Shown here: positions 1-9,638 of the stretch, in pieces | Position numbering within the stretch: the first letter of the stretch is position 1 | How the letters are laid out: every line of letters starts with the position of its first letter | Source: Arthrobacter sp. HY1533 | GTDB taxonomy: Bacteria > Actinomycetota > Actinomycetes > Actinomycetales > Micrococcaceae | Direction of reading: 5' to 3' | DNA: 64,000 nt | Assembly (NCBI RefSeq): GCF_027568515.1 | Contig: NZ_JANKZF010000014.1 | Span: forward strand, 1 to 64,000 | Notes under the pieces: generated by a model | What the model was told of the DNA's origin: nothing | The model's input: the letters and a program-made list of their open reading frames with translations, nothing else | Database searches by the model: none | Program-made: the position numbers and the translations under genes

Positions 1-185
1 TCCTGCGGTTTGCCCGTGAGGGTGGGGCCACGGAGACGTCTCCTGTTGCTGCGCGTGAGGCGGTGGCTGCCGGGATCCTGGCGGCGCAGTCGCTGCGTTC
101 CGGGGGAGGGGCCTTGGAGGTCCCGGCGTTGCCGGCGGAGCTCGTGGAGTACTTCAACAACGGGCAGGTCAAGGCCACAGCCTAA
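1..185 (+). CDS. C-terminal end of a probable Gfo/Idh/MocA-type oxidoreductase (partial)
   Basis: Only about 60 codons are inside the window; the reading frame runs from base 3 to a TAA at 183-185. The visible tail (VAAREAVAAGILAAQSLRSG, then an acidic and hydrophobic end) resembles the last helix and tail of NAD(P)-dependent Gfo/Idh/MocA sugar dehydrogenases. The catalytic and Rossmann parts lie outside, so the call rests on this C-terminal similarity alone. It is followed after about 60 bp by a glycosidase on the same strand, which would suit a sugar-processing operon. Confidence 0.45.
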   Translation, partial: LRFAREGGATETSPVAAREAVAAGILAAQSLRSGGGALEVPALPAELVEYFNNGQVKATA

Positions 186-244
186 CCACCCACCAGCACG
201 GCCGCCGCCATGGCGTTGCACCGACATTGGATTCAGGGAGAAGA

Positions 245-2596
245 ATGACGTCAATGCCATGGCCCGGCGGCCGTGCGGCCGACGGCGAGGGCGGACCGGG
301 CAACCCGCCGCCGCACAGCCGGGACAACCTTGTCCTGGCCGCCCCCATCACCGGGTGGGAGGATGCGCTGCCGCTGGGCAACGGCCTGCTCGGCGGCCTG
401 CTGTGGGGCGGCGGGAACACCCTGCGCCTGTCCCTGGACCGGGGCGACCTCTGGGACGAGCGGACCAGCGGCGGGGAAGAATGGTGGAAACACCAACCCT
501 GGCACGCCGAAATCGAGGAACCCTGCCCCTGGGGCAAGTACTACAAGGGGCTCACGCCCACCAAGCTCCCCGCCGGGCGGCTTGAAATCACCTTCCCCGA
601 GGGGTCGAGCGTCGACTCCTTCGAACTGAACCTCGCCGATGCCCAGGCCAGCGCCCGCTTCAGTGACGGTTCCTGCGTCACTGCCATCTTCAGCGCCAAC
701 GAGCCCCTCGCGCTGGTGCGCACCGCCGGCGGACCGAGGCCGGGCGTCCGGCTGGTCCCGGCAGGCTCCGGCGGCGCCGACCAGGGCGCCTTGGCGGATG
801 CGAAAAGCGACGGGGCCGTGGCCGCCCTGGGCTACCCTCCCGCGCAAACCGGCAGCTCCGCGGACATGCAGTGGTACGTGCAGGACGCCGCCGGTGGCTT
901 CCAGTACTGCGTGTGCACCGCCGGCAGGCCGGACGGCGACGGCTGGGTCATGGCCATTGCCGTCACCACGAGCAACGACTGTGCACCCGGCCAGGACCTC
1001 CTGACCCTTGCCCGGCAGAGATGCACCGAAGCACTGGACCGCGGCCACGCCGAGATTTTCAGCGGCCACGCGGCATGGTGGCGTGGCTTTTGGGCGCAAT
1101 CATCCATTGAGGTGCCCGAACCCCACCTCCAGCGCAGCCACCAGCTGACTCGGTACCTGTACGGGGCGGGCTCCCGCAAGGGCGCCCCGCCCATGCCGCT
1201 GCAGGGCGTCTGGACCGCGGACCACGGCGGACTGCCGCCGTGGAAGGGCGACTACCACAACGACCTCAACACCCAGCTGACATATTCGGCCTACCAGGCC
1301 GCCGGCAACTTCGAGGCGGGGGAGAGCTACCTGGACTTCCTGTGGGACCTGGCGCCGGCGTTCCGCCAGTTCGCCCGGGACTTCTACGGAACGGACGGAC
1401 TGGCCACCCCCGGCGTCATGTCGCTGGCCGGGCAGCCACTGGGCGGGTGGAGCCAATACTCCATGTCTCCCACCATGAGCGCATGGAATGCACAGCTCTT
1501 CCACCAGCACTGGCGGTACACGGGCAGCAGCAGTTTCCTGGCAGAACGTGCCTATCCGTGGTGCAGGGAGGTGGGGCAGTGCATGGAGGGGCTCCTGGTG
1601 GAGGACGGCGACGGAATCCTTGTGCTTCCCCGGTCCTCCTCGCCGGAAATCTTCGACAACAGCCAGAAGGCGTGGCTGCTGCCCAACAGCAACTACGACC
1701 TCATGTGCCTGAAAATGCTGTTCCTGTCCCTGCAGGAAATGGCCACTGCCCTGGGCCAACAGCCAGATGCCCGGCGCTGGCAGCAGCTGGCGGACGGGCT
1801 GGGCGACTACCATGTTGCCCCCGACGGCGAACTGCTGCTGGACCGCGAAACACCGCTGCGCGAAAGCCACCGCCACCTCTCCAACCTGATCGGCATCCAC
1901 CCCTTCAACCTCATCACCATTGAGGGAGGGGATGAGGACCGACGGCGCATCGGCGCATCCCTCGATGCCTGGGACAGCCTCGGCACCGACTGGTGGTGCG
2001 GGTACTCGTGGTCGTGGATGGGGTGCCTGCGGGCCCGGGTGGGCGACGGCGAGCAGGCCCTGAGGCACCTGGACGTCTTCACGCAGGCCTTCACTTCCCG
2101 CAACGGCTTCCACGTCAACGGCGACCAGAGCGGATCCGGTTTTTCCAAGTTCAGCTACCGCCCCTTCACCCTCGAGGGAAACTTTGCCGCCATGCAGGTG
2201 GTCCATGAAATGCTCCTGCAAAGCTGGAGCCCCACGCCGGGCACGGCCGGATCCGAAGTGGTCCGGGTGTTCCCCGCCATGCCGTGGCGCTGGCACGATG
2301 CCCGCTTCGGGGACCTCCGCGCCGAGGGCGGGCACCTGGTCTCCGCGCAGCGCGAAAACAACGCCACCACCTGGCTGAAAGTTGTGGCCGGGACGGATGG
2401 CACAGTGCGGATCCGCGACAACTTTGGCGGCCGGGAACCCCGCTGGTCCCTGCCCAGTGTCACCCGGGCCGGCAACAACTTTGAAGTGTTCCTCCTCCGC
2501 GGCCAAGCCGTGCAGGCCACCATGGACCGGCCCGCGTCGCCTCCGCCCGAGCCCGAAAATGCCGCAAGGCCCGTCATTCTCCAGGCAACGCCATGA
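245..2596 (+). CDS. GH95-like glycoside hydrolase (alpha-L-fucosidase family), cytoplasmic
   Basis: This 783-residue protein has the GH95 layout: an N-terminal beta-sandwich opening with the signature WEDALPLGNGLLGGLLWGG, then an alpha/alpha barrel from about residue 290 to 680. The barrel carries the conserved Asn-rich loop HNDLNTQ (H338-N339-D340-L341-N342), which in GH95 positions the catalytic water. GH95 enzymes remove terminal alpha-1,2-L-fucose (some act on L-galactose) from glycans; the substrate here is not proven. No signal peptide is seen, so it probably acts on imported oligosaccharides. ATG 245 was chosen over the in-frame TTG 227 because AGGGAG sits just upstream at 235-240. Its TGA overlaps the ATG of the next gene (ATGA), indicating translational coupling. 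Confidence 0.8.
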   Translation: MTSMPWPGGRAADGEGGPGNPPPHSRDNLVLAAPITGWEDALPLGNGLLGGLLWGGGNTLRLSLDRGDLWDERTSGGEEWWKHQPWHAEIEEPCPWGKYYKGLTPTKLPAGRLEITFPEGSSVDSFELNLADAQASARFSDGSCVTAIFSANEPLALVRTAGGPRPGVRLVPAGSGGADQGALADAKSDGAVAALGYPPAQTGSSADMQWYVQDAAGGFQYCVCTAGRPDGDGWVMAIAVTTSNDCAPGQDLLTLARQRCTEALDRGHAEIFSGHAAWWRGFWAQSSIEVPEPHLQRSHQLTRYLYGAGSRKGAPPMPLQGVWTADHGGLPPWKGDYHNDLNTQLTYSAYQAAGNFEAGESYLDFLWDLAPAFRQFARDFYGTDGLATPGVMSLAGQPLGGWSQYSMSPTMSAWNAQLFHQHWRYTGSSSFLAERAYPWCREVGQCMEGLLVEDGDGILVLPRSSSPEIFDNSQKAWLLPNSNYDLMCLKMLFLSLQEMATALGQQPDARRWQQLADGLGDYHVAPDGELLLDRETPLRESHRHLSNLIGIHPFNLITIEGGDEDRRRIGASLDAWDSLGTDWWCGYSWSWMGCLRARVGDGEQALRHLDVFTQAFTSRNGFHVNGDQSGSGFSKFSYRPFTLEGNFAAMQVVHEMLLQSWSPTPGTAGSEVVRVFPAMPWRWHDARFGDLRAEGGHLVSAQRENNATTWLKVVAGTDGTVRIRDNFGGREPRWSLPSVTRAGNNFEVFLLRGQAVQATMDRPASPPPEPENAARPVILQATP

Positions 2597-4572
2597 GCGC
2601 GCCTGCAGTCCGCAACCAGCACCCAGAAAGCACCCCCGGAACCATGAACTTCCCCCTACCCGACACCAATCTCAGCCCCATCACCGGATGGGGCAGGGAG
2701 CATTGGCTGCACTTTGCCGATGCGCAGCTGTTGGCCGTGCGGCCCTGGGCCAGTGCGGACCTGTCCCTCATCTTGCTGCCTGGCCGGCCCTCAGGTGCCG
2801 GTGAAGTGTCCGACGGGCTGGAAGGATTTGCCCGCACCTTCCTTGCCGCTGCATTCCGTGTTGCGGGGGAGGACGGCGGGGACCCGCACGGGCACCTGGA
2901 GCGGTACCGCCGCGGCCTGCTGGCAGGGACGGCCGGCACCTGGCCGCCCATCGTGACCCGTTCCCAGCCCATGGTCGAGGCCGCCTCCGTGGCCCTGGGC
3001 CTCCACCTCACCCGGGCATGGCTGTGGGACACGCTGACCGTTGCCGAACAGGACCAGGTGGCCGGCTGGCTGTCCGGTTCCTCCACGAGCGAGGTCAACC
3101 AAAACAACTGGGTGCTCTTTCCGCTCATCATCGCGGAGTTCCTTGCGGGGGTTGGCCGGGACCACAACGAGGGGCACATTTCCCATGGACTGGCCCGCCT
3201 CGAGGACTGGTACGTGGGCGGTGGCTGGTACCGCGACGGCGACGGCGACTTCTTCGACTACTACTGCGGCTGGGCCATGCACCTGTACCCGCTGCTGTGG
3301 CTGCGCATGCTGGAAACGCGAGACCCCGACAAGGCCGCCGCACTGCGGCCCCGCTTTGCCGCCCGGCTTGGGGAGTTCCTGCCGGACCACGTGGGATTCT
3401 TCGGCGGCAACGGATCTCCCGTTTTCCAGGGCCGCTCACTCATCTACCGCTACGCCGCCGTGGCGCCGCTGTTCATGGCCGAGCTGGCTGGCGTCCCCTC
3501 ACCCCTGTCCCCGGGCCAGCTGCGGCGCATCGCCAGCGGCGCCGCCAGGTTCTTTGCCGAAGGTGGCTCCTACGGCGCACCGGGGGAACCGCTTGGGCTC
3601 CCGTCACTGGGGTGGCAGGGCGAATTCCCTCCCATGGTCCAGTCTTACTCCGGCCCGGCCTCCCCGTTCTGGACCAGCAAGGCCTTCGTGGGCCTGCTGC
3701 TGCCCGCCGGGCACCCCGTGTGGACGGCTGTGGAGGAAGCCTCACCGGTGGAGGCAGCCGACAGCATTCGCCTGGCGCAGGGGCCGAACTTCCTGCTGGC
3801 GTCCACCGCGGCAGGCGGCATTGCCCGGGTCCTGAACCACGGCAGCGACAAGTACTACGGCCCGGGCCCGGAAAACGTGGAGTACAGCCGCCTGGCCTAC
3901 TCCAGCCACACGGCTCCCGTCTTTGATCCGCACAATGCCCTGGACAACCACATCGGCATCCTGGACAGCGCGGGCAACAGCTCCGTGCGCATGCGCATCC
4001 ACCGGCTGCCGGCAGGGGAGGACAGCATTGCCAGTTTCCACCGGCCCGTGTGGGGTCGCGACGACGAGGCCGAATCGCCGTGGCGGATCACCACCGCGAC
4101 CACCGCCGCCGGCAGTTATGAACTGCGGCTGCACGTGGTGACCCGCGCCGTTGAAAGGCACGACGGCGGCAACCCCGCCGGAGCCGCCCCGACAGTCCGC
4201 GAAGGCGGCTACGCCATCGCGGCAGACACCGTGGTTCAGTCGCTGGCCGTTGCGGCACGCCCGGGCGGCACGGCAGGGGCGAGCGCCTTCAAGGATGGGC
4301 TGCACAGCACCATTTGGCCGCTGGCGGGCTGGTCCGCGACAGGGGCGGCCGCCTCAACGGGCCTTTCACCGCTGGGGGAGCACGCCTGCGTGCCCTACCT
4401 CGAGGGTGCCTTTACTGGTTCCCGGTCCGTCTTCGCCACCCTCGTGTGCCTGGCGGGCACCGCCACGCAGGGCGTGCCGCGTGACATTGTGGTTGCCGAC
4501 GACGGCGGCAGCGTCACCGTCTCGGCCACGGCGCCCGACGGTCGGACGCTGAAGGTGTCGCTGGCCGCCTAG
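2593..4572 (+). CDS. DUF2264 family protein
   Basis: The 659-residue product matches the DUF2264 family along its length: NLSPITGWGREHW at the start, the family hallmark SDGLEGFARTFLAAAFR near residue 75-90, and the WLWDTL and YYCGWAMHLYPLLWL blocks. The N-terminal part of about 380 residues should fold as an alpha/alpha toroid, followed by a beta-rich C-terminal part, an arrangement typical of carbohydrate-active lyases or hydrolases. No biochemical activity is firmly established for the family. It shares an ATGA overlap with the GH95-like gene, so the two are co-translated and probably act on the same glycan. An alternative start is ATG 2644. No signal peptide is present. Confidence 0.85.
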   Translation: MSAPAVRNQHPESTPGTMNFPLPDTNLSPITGWGREHWLHFADAQLLAVRPWASADLSLILLPGRPSGAGEVSDGLEGFARTFLAAAFRVAGEDGGDPHGHLERYRRGLLAGTAGTWPPIVTRSQPMVEAASVALGLHLTRAWLWDTLTVAEQDQVAGWLSGSSTSEVNQNNWVLFPLIIAEFLAGVGRDHNEGHISHGLARLEDWYVGGGWYRDGDGDFFDYYCGWAMHLYPLLWLRMLETRDPDKAAALRPRFAARLGEFLPDHVGFFGGNGSPVFQGRSLIYRYAAVAPLFMAELAGVPSPLSPGQLRRIASGAARFFAEGGSYGAPGEPLGLPSLGWQGEFPPMVQSYSGPASPFWTSKAFVGLLLPAGHPVWTAVEEASPVEAADSIRLAQGPNFLLASTAAGGIARVLNHGSDKYYGPGPENVEYSRLAYSSHTAPVFDPHNALDNHIGILDSAGNSSVRMRIHRLPAGEDSIASFHRPVWGRDDEAESPWRITTATTAAGSYELRLHVVTRAVERHDGGNPAGAAPTVREGGYAIAADTVVQSLAVAARPGGTAGASAFKDGLHSTIWPLAGWSATGAAASTGLSPLGEHACVPYLEGAFTGSRSVFATLVCLAGTATQGVPRDIVVADDGGSVTVSATAPDGRTLKVSLAA

Positions 4573-4580
4573 GGGGCCGG

Positions 4581-5267
4581 TCACCGCGTCCTGACCGTCT
4601 CAAGCATGCGATCAAATTGCTGGAGGAACGCCTGGTTCGGCTGGGCGGAATCCGTTCGTGCCCAGACGAGCACGCCCTTTATGGAGCCCAAGTTGATGAC
4701 TGCGATGCGCAACGCGTATTCGGGCTGAAAACCGTAGCAACCCTCCGATTGGTCAGCGCCGATTGTTGGACAGCCCAAGGCTCCGTCCATCGCCCGCGAG
4801 GTTGTCGCGGTCATGACCGGAACTGTGGTGCCGCCGACAGAGACGGATTTTGTGTCAGAGTACGTGACGCCGGCACTGGCAAGACCTTCAAGGTATGCGG
4901 TGTAGTCGGCTGGCGGCGGAGCCGCCAGGGATTTTCCGCCGGGGTAGTATTCGGCGGGCACCATGAAGCGCACCCGATTGTTGTCATCATCCTTGGCAGA
5001 CCAGGTAAGGAAGCCGGGGCTGTCCTCTGTGGGTGTCGGATCCAGCAGCGGATCGACGGCGACCGACAGTGGCGCAGAGAAATGAACACTGTTGAACTGC
5101 GTGGCTTGTGCTGGGCTGGCGGGTGCCGATGCAGCCGACGTGGAGGCGCCGCTGCCCGATTCCATGGGGGTGCACCCCACGAGCACGAGCATGGCGACCA
5201 GCAATCCTGCGATGCCCGTGGCGGGGCGTGAGGACGGAACGTGCAAGCAACTGACTGAGGTGTTCAT
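4581..5267 (-). CDS. Putative secreted lipoprotein of unknown function
   Basis: From ATG 5267 the product is 228 residues. It begins with a basic-hydrophobic signal sequence ending in the lipobox LVLVGC (lipidated Cys32), followed by a Ser/Ala/Thr-rich linker to about residue 60. The mature part (LDPTPTEDSPGFLTWSAKDDDNNRVRF onwards) carries a later pair of cysteines (CPTIGADQSEGC). I do not recognise a domain. The open frame continues 48 codons further upstream, but that part lacks a ribosome site and would bury the lipobox. Convergent with the DUF2264 gene, 8 bp apart. Confidence 0.7.
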   Translation of the reverse strand: MNTSVSCLHVPSSRPATGIAGLLVAMLVLVGCTPMESGSGASTSAASAPASPAQATQFNSVHFSAPLSVAVDPLLDPTPTEDSPGFLTWSAKDDDNNRVRFMVPAEYYPGGKSLAAPPPADYTAYLEGLASAGVTYSDTKSVSVGGTTVPVMTATTSRAMDGALGCPTIGADQSEGCYGFQPEYALRIAVINLGSIKGVLVWARTDSAQPNQAFLQQFDRMLETVRTR

Positions 5268-5592
5268 GATGGCCTGATCCGGGGACGGCAACCAGTCCCA
5301 GGCCACCGCGTGTGCTCGCGAAAACCCTGGTTCCGGTGGTGGTGTTTTGATGGGTTGGAGGAAAGTGACTTCGAAGATGCCGATTTCATGTTTCCAAAAA
5401 CAAATATTCACGTTTTGTCGAGAGGGCGTTCCGGCAATCCAGCGCGTCGCGACACCCCAAGGCTGGCCAAATTCTGGTGGCTGCCTTCTTCCGCTGGCAA
5501 GCCTGCGGCCTTAACCTGATCGTAGGGGAAGGAACGGCGGGCAGCTTGCCTGCGTGTCACTGAGTGGTACGGGTTTCACCGTAGGGGGCCAG
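5268..5592. other. Intergenic region between divergent lipoprotein and IclR genes
   Basis: About 325 bp without a convincing gene. It is locally AT-richer around 5385-5420, which may hold the divergent promoters. I could not assign a clear -35/-10 pair or operator. Confidence 0.4.
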
Positions 5593-6396
5593 ATGGATGA
5601 CGGCACCGTGGTGGGACGGGCCTTGGAAATCATGAACGCGGTTGCCTTGCGCCTCCAGACGCCCCTCGCCGAGCTGGCGGCCAGGACCGGCATCCCGAAG
5701 CCCACCGCGCGTCGCATCGCCGAAGACCTCGTGCGGCGGCAGATTCTGGTGCGGGCGCCACACGGCTACGCCATGGGATGCGCCCTGGACCACTTCAGCC
5801 AGGCAGCGGCGTTGCAACGGATGTTCCCGGACGCCCACGAGCAACTCGTCGAGTTGCAGGCCCGCTGCGGCGGGAACGCCTGGTTCAGCGCCGTGGGGAG
5901 GACAGGAACCGCCGGCCCGGCACCTGTCGAGATGGTCCATGACGCCGGGCTCCCAGCCCCGGACGCAGCCCCGTGGCCGGATCTGACGAACCCCAAAAAC
6001 CTTGTCAACACGGCAGCAGGACACCTCGTGCTGGCGCACAGGCCGGAACTTCTGGAACAAGTCGCGCGCACCGGCCTGCCGCGGGCGACTCCCTATTCCC
6101 CCGCAACCGTCCGCCAGCTCGAGGGCATCCTGCGGCAGATACACGAGCTCGGTGCCTCGGTGGAGTCCGAACAGTACATGCTCGGCTGGCGGTGCGTGGC
6201 GGTCCAGTTCCGTGGGCCGGGCGACAGCAGGGTCATCCTCGGGGTTTCCGCACCAACCGGGCGCAGCGATCCGGCACGGATGCTGAAGGCAACCCTGCAA
6301 GCCGCAGCATCAATGCAGGCCTCCGCGGGATCGCCCCCGGCCAACACGGCGGGTCCCGGAGCCGCCATTCACACTATGGTTCCACCGGCCCCGTGA
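5593..6396 (+). CDS. IclR-family transcriptional regulator
   Basis: A 267-residue protein with an N-terminal winged HTH (about residues 5-60: VVGRALEIMNAVA, then LAELAARTGIPKPTARRIAEDL). A C-terminal effector-binding half resembles the IclR ligand domain, including a GWRCVAVQF-type strand and a VILGVSAPTGR strand. ATG 5593 is preferred over GTG 5554 because AGGGGG lies 4 nt upstream (5583-5588) and IclR proteins normally begin shortly before the HTH. The target is unknown: neighbours are a divergent lipoprotein gene and a convergent aminopeptidase gene. The last 30 residues are low-complexity and Pro/Ala-rich. Confidence 0.8.
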   Translation: MDDGTVVGRALEIMNAVALRLQTPLAELAARTGIPKPTARRIAEDLVRRQILVRAPHGYAMGCALDHFSQAAALQRMFPDAHEQLVELQARCGGNAWFSAVGRTGTAGPAPVEMVHDAGLPAPDAAPWPDLTNPKNLVNTAAGHLVLAHRPELLEQVARTGLPRATPYSPATVRQLEGILRQIHELGASVESEQYMLGWRCVAVQFRGPGDSRVILGVSAPTGRSDPARMLKATLQAAASMQASAGSPPANTAGPGAAIHTMVPPAP

Positions 6397-6418
6397 GCCC
6401 CGCCGTCGTGACCGGGCG

Positions 6419-7768
6419 TCAGGCCAGGGCTCCCATGGGGTCCCAGGCCGGCAGTGCCAGGGGCTCTGCCGCCAGGGCCTGGCGGAGTTCGGGGGAGAGC
6501 CGGTTCTTGTTCACGACCACCTCGAAGACGTACTCATCGAACCAGTTGTCGGCCATGGTGTAGAAGCCCTGGTCGCCGTTCTCGTCGCCCCAGCTGTTCT
6601 CCACACGCCAGCGGCGGGTCTGCCCCTCCAGGACATCAACTCCCGTCAGCAACATGGCATGCGTCATGGCCGACTCGCCGAACCGCACGCGGGCCTCCTT
6701 GTCCATGGCCAGCTCGGCACCGTACAGGCCGGCGTAGTCGTACAGGCCGGCGTCCCAGATGCCTTCCTTGCGGACCATCTGCGGTCCAACGTCGCAGCCA
6801 AACCAGACCGGCTCGCCGTCGAGGATGGCCTCCTTGGCGAGGCGCTTGGCCAGGGCAATGTCCACGTTGAGGTACAGCACGGGGGCTGCGCCCAGCACAT
6901 TGCCCAGGTGTTCAACGGTCAGGGTTCCGCCCTTGGGGTGCTCGGAGCGGGGGTCATCCACCAGGCACACGTACTCATCCAGCGAGATGGTGGTGTACTT
7001 GGCCAGGAATTCCTGCGGGGTCAGCACGCCCTCGCGGTGGAAAACCTTGGCGTCGTCGGTGTATTCCCATTCGAAGGACGTGGGCGGCGTGCCCAAGTGC
7101 ACGGTGAGGATGCGGTGGACCTCGGTGAGGATCCGCTCCGAGGCCGACTCAACCCCGGCGGTGTCACCGGCGGCGTTGAGTGCGCGCAGCTCGCCGGCGC
7201 CGCGGCGCAGCAGCAGGCACAGCACGGCGTTCATGCGGCCCGTGTTGGAGGAGGATTCGGTTTCCGGCATGGCTGACTTCGGCACGGCGCCGTACTTCTT
7301 GAAGATGTTCACCGCCATGTCCCACTGGCCGCCGTCGCCCATGACGTCGCGCAGCAGGTGTGCCACGAGCCGGTCGTCCTCCGGCAGCTGGGAGGTTTCC
7401 AGGATGGAGGCCAGGAAGTAGTTGGCACGCTCCAGCTTGTCGAAGTACATGGCGTAGTTCTGGGAGAACTCAAACTCCTTCACGCCCATGGTTTCCTTGG
7501 CCCCGGCACGCAGCAGGTTCAGCGCGGCAAACAGCCAGCACCGCCCTGACTTCTTCTGGTTGGTGACCTTCCAGTCGTCAATGCGGTTCGAGACCGTGGT
7601 GGTCAGGGCAGTGGCCAGCTGGTGGTCGATGGCGAGGTCGTCGACACTGACGCGCGCCACGGCATTCTGGGTGCGGCGCAGCACGGGATCGGCGGCGAAC
7701 ACTTCGTGCAGGGCCGCGAGGTGTTCGGTGGACAGGGGGGACGTGGTCACAGGTGTGAGGGGGGTCAT
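6419..7768 (-). CDS. pepC: Aminopeptidase C (bleomycin hydrolase family, C1B)
   Basis: The 449-residue product has the size and full catalytic set of PepC/bleomycin hydrolase cysteine peptidases: Cys77 in NQKKSGRCWLFAALN, His370 in MTHAMLLTGV and Asn391 in VENSWGDENGDQGF. These are cytoplasmic, usually hexameric aminopeptidases that trim peptides with broad specificity. No signal peptide is present. ATG 7768 is chosen; the open frame extends 55 codons upstream, but that stretch is not family-like. Single gene, convergent with the IclR gene and divergent from the DUF4091 gene. Confidence 0.93.
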   Translation of the reverse strand: MTPLTPVTTSPLSTEHLAALHEVFAADPVLRRTQNAVARVSVDDLAIDHQLATALTTTVSNRIDDWKVTNQKKSGRCWLFAALNLLRAGAKETMGVKEFEFSQNYAMYFDKLERANYFLASILETSQLPEDDRLVAHLLRDVMGDGGQWDMAVNIFKKYGAVPKSAMPETESSSNTGRMNAVLCLLLRRGAGELRALNAAGDTAGVESASERILTEVHRILTVHLGTPPTSFEWEYTDDAKVFHREGVLTPQEFLAKYTTISLDEYVCLVDDPRSEHPKGGTLTVEHLGNVLGAAPVLYLNVDIALAKRLAKEAILDGEPVWFGCDVGPQMVRKEGIWDAGLYDYAGLYGAELAMDKEARVRFGESAMTHAMLLTGVDVLEGQTRRWRVENSWGDENGDQGFYTMADNWFDEYVFEVVVNKNRLSPELRQALAAEPLALPAWDPMGALA

Positions 7769-7865
7769 ACGTTCCGTTCTATCGCCTTTCGCGGGCCGGG
7801 GCAAGACGGGCACGGGCACCGCCTGCGGCCCCGCCGTAACACTTCTGTGACCTGTCCGCGGCATG

Positions 7866-7874
7866 TGATACTTT
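7866..7874 (+). promoter_or_regulatory. Candidate extended -10 promoter for the GH123-like/GH20 pair
   Basis: TGATACTTT forms an extended -10 (TG-n-TACTTT) about 50 bp before the TTG start at 7924. The -35 region (TGTGAC near 7846) is weak. It lies in the divergent gap between pepC and the glycosidase genes. Confidence 0.35.
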
Positions 7875-7923
7875 CCGGGGCTGCAGGCCGCCCCCCAACC
7901 ACACAAAGACAAAGGCGCCCCAC

Positions 7924-9621
7924 TTGAATTCACAGCACGTCCCGTTCGCCAACGATTCCTGGGCGTTCCTGATCGCCGATTCCCTGGAGAAGGTCCACCC
8001 CGACACGGACCCGCGGCCCCGCGACCCGTCCGTGCCCATGTCCACGTTTCTGGGCGAAACTCTCTCCTTCCAGGTGGCCATCCGCCCGCCGCTTCTCCGC
8101 TCCTTCCGCCCCACGAGCGGCCTGACGCTCAGCGTTGGCGGCGCATTGGGGGCCAACGCCGCCATCCACCAGGCCGAGCTGGTGCCCTGCGCGCTCGCAG
8201 CCTTCCCTGACCATGACGGCGGCTACGACCGCGACACCCCGGGCCTCTACCCGGACCTGCTGCGCCCCAGGCCCGACGGCGGCATCAAGCCCCTGATCGG
8301 CGGCTGGACCTCGGCCTGGATCGACATCACGGTGGACGACGGGGCGCTGGCAGGCAGCCATGAAGTTCCCGTCAGCGTCACCTCGGCCACGGGCCAGACG
8401 CTTTTCCAGGACACCATCACCATCACCGTCCTGGGCCGCCGCCTGCCCGAGCTGGCCATCGTCAATTCCCACTGGTTCCACTGCGACGGCCTGGCGAGCT
8501 ATTACGGCGTCGAGGTTTTCAGCGAGGAACACTGGGACGCGATTGATGCGTTCATTGCCTCGGCCGCGGACATGGGCGTCAACTCCCTGCTCACCCCCAC
8601 GTGGACGCCGCCGCTGGACACTGCCGTTGGCGGCGAGCGCCTGCCCACCCAGCTCATTGGCATCACGGACGACGGCGGGGAGTACAGTTTCGACTTCAGC
8701 CTCCTGGAGCGCTGGCTCGGCATCTGTGCGCGCCACGGCATCAAGCACCTGGAGATCGCCCACCTGTTCACCCAGTGGGGGGCCGGCTTCACCCCTGCCA
8801 TCTACGTCACCACGGAATCTGGCAGTGAACGGCGTTTTGGCTGGGATGTGCCGGCCACGGACCCCTCCTACCGCACGCTCATGGCCGCGCTCCTGCCGGA
8901 ACTGCGTGCCGTGCTGGCCCGGCACTGGTCGCTGGAGAAGGTGTTCTTCCACATCTCCGACGAACCGCACGGGGAGGAGGCACTGGCCAGCTACCTGGCC
9001 GCCAAGGCAGTTGTGGCGGACCTGCTTGAGGGGCTCGAGGTGGTGGATGCCCTCAGTGACTACGCCTTTTACACCAGCGGTGCGGTGCCCCGCCCGATAG
9101 TGGCGACGGACGCCGTCGGGCCTTTCATGGACGCCGGCATGGACAGGCTGTGGGTGTACTACTGCACGGCGCAGGAGGTGGGCGTTGCCAACCGCTTCAT
9201 CGCCATGCCGTCGGCCCGGAACCGGGTCCTGGGCCACCAGTTGTTCGCCATGAACTGCTCGGGATTCCTGCACTGGGGGTTCAACTTCTACAACAACGTC
9301 CATTCCGTGAGCCCCATCGACCCCTTCCAGGACACCTGCGCCGGGGGCGGCTTCCAGGGCGGGGACTCCTTCATGGTCTACCCGGGCACCTCAGGCACTC
9401 CGTGGGCGTCGATCCGCTACAAGGTCTTTGCCCAGGCCATGGCCGACCACCGGGCCTTCACCCTGCTGGAGGAACTCGCCGGCCGGGACGCCGTCATGGA
9501 CATCATCAACCACAACGGCCAGGGCGGGCCGCTGGCCATGGACAGCTTCGACTACGACCCCGTCCACTACCTGCGCAGCCGCGAACTGGTCAACGCGGCC
9601 ATTGCGGCGGCCACACCGTGA
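7924..9621 (+). CDS. DUF4091 / GH123-like glycoside hydrolase
   Basis: The 565-residue product resembles DUF4091 proteins, which correspond to the catalytic half of GH123 beta-N-acetylgalactosaminidases. An N-terminal beta domain (to about residue 170) is followed by a TIM-barrel with NSHWFHCDGLASYY and the acid pair D346-E347 in FHISDEPHG. In GH123 such an Asp-Glu pair performs substrate-assisted cleavage of beta-HexNAc. DUF4091 as a whole is little characterised, so the substrate is inferred. No signal peptide: a cytoplasmic enzyme. The TTG start at 7924 is used; ATG 8038 would cut into the N-terminal domain. Directly followed by a GH20 gene. Confidence 0.75.
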   Translation: MNSQHVPFANDSWAFLIADSLEKVHPDTDPRPRDPSVPMSTFLGETLSFQVAIRPPLLRSFRPTSGLTLSVGGALGANAAIHQAELVPCALAAFPDHDGGYDRDTPGLYPDLLRPRPDGGIKPLIGGWTSAWIDITVDDGALAGSHEVPVSVTSATGQTLFQDTITITVLGRRLPELAIVNSHWFHCDGLASYYGVEVFSEEHWDAIDAFIASAADMGVNSLLTPTWTPPLDTAVGGERLPTQLIGITDDGGEYSFDFSLLERWLGICARHGIKHLEIAHLFTQWGAGFTPAIYVTTESGSERRFGWDVPATDPSYRTLMAALLPELRAVLARHWSLEKVFFHISDEPHGEEALASYLAAKAVVADLLEGLEVVDALSDYAFYTSGAVPRPIVATDAVGPFMDAGMDRLWVYYCTAQEVGVANRFIAMPSARNRVLGHQLFAMNCSGFLHWGFNFYNNVHSVSPIDPFQDTCAGGGFQGGDSFMVYPGTSGTPWASIRYKVFAQAMADHRAFTLLEELAGRDAVMDIINHNGQGGPLAMDSFDYDPVHYLRSRELVNAAIAAATP

Positions 9622-9638
9622 AAGGAAATACCGCTGCC

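Noticed and set aside
5268-5411. Extended N-terminus of the lipoprotein frame (48 codons).
   Set aside because: It would precede the lipobox signal and has no ribosome site; the Met at 5267 gives a normal lipoprotein signal sequence.
7930-9303. A 457-codon open frame antisense to the DUF4091 gene.
   Set aside because: GC-driven shadow frame without recognisable motifs; the sense protein is full length.
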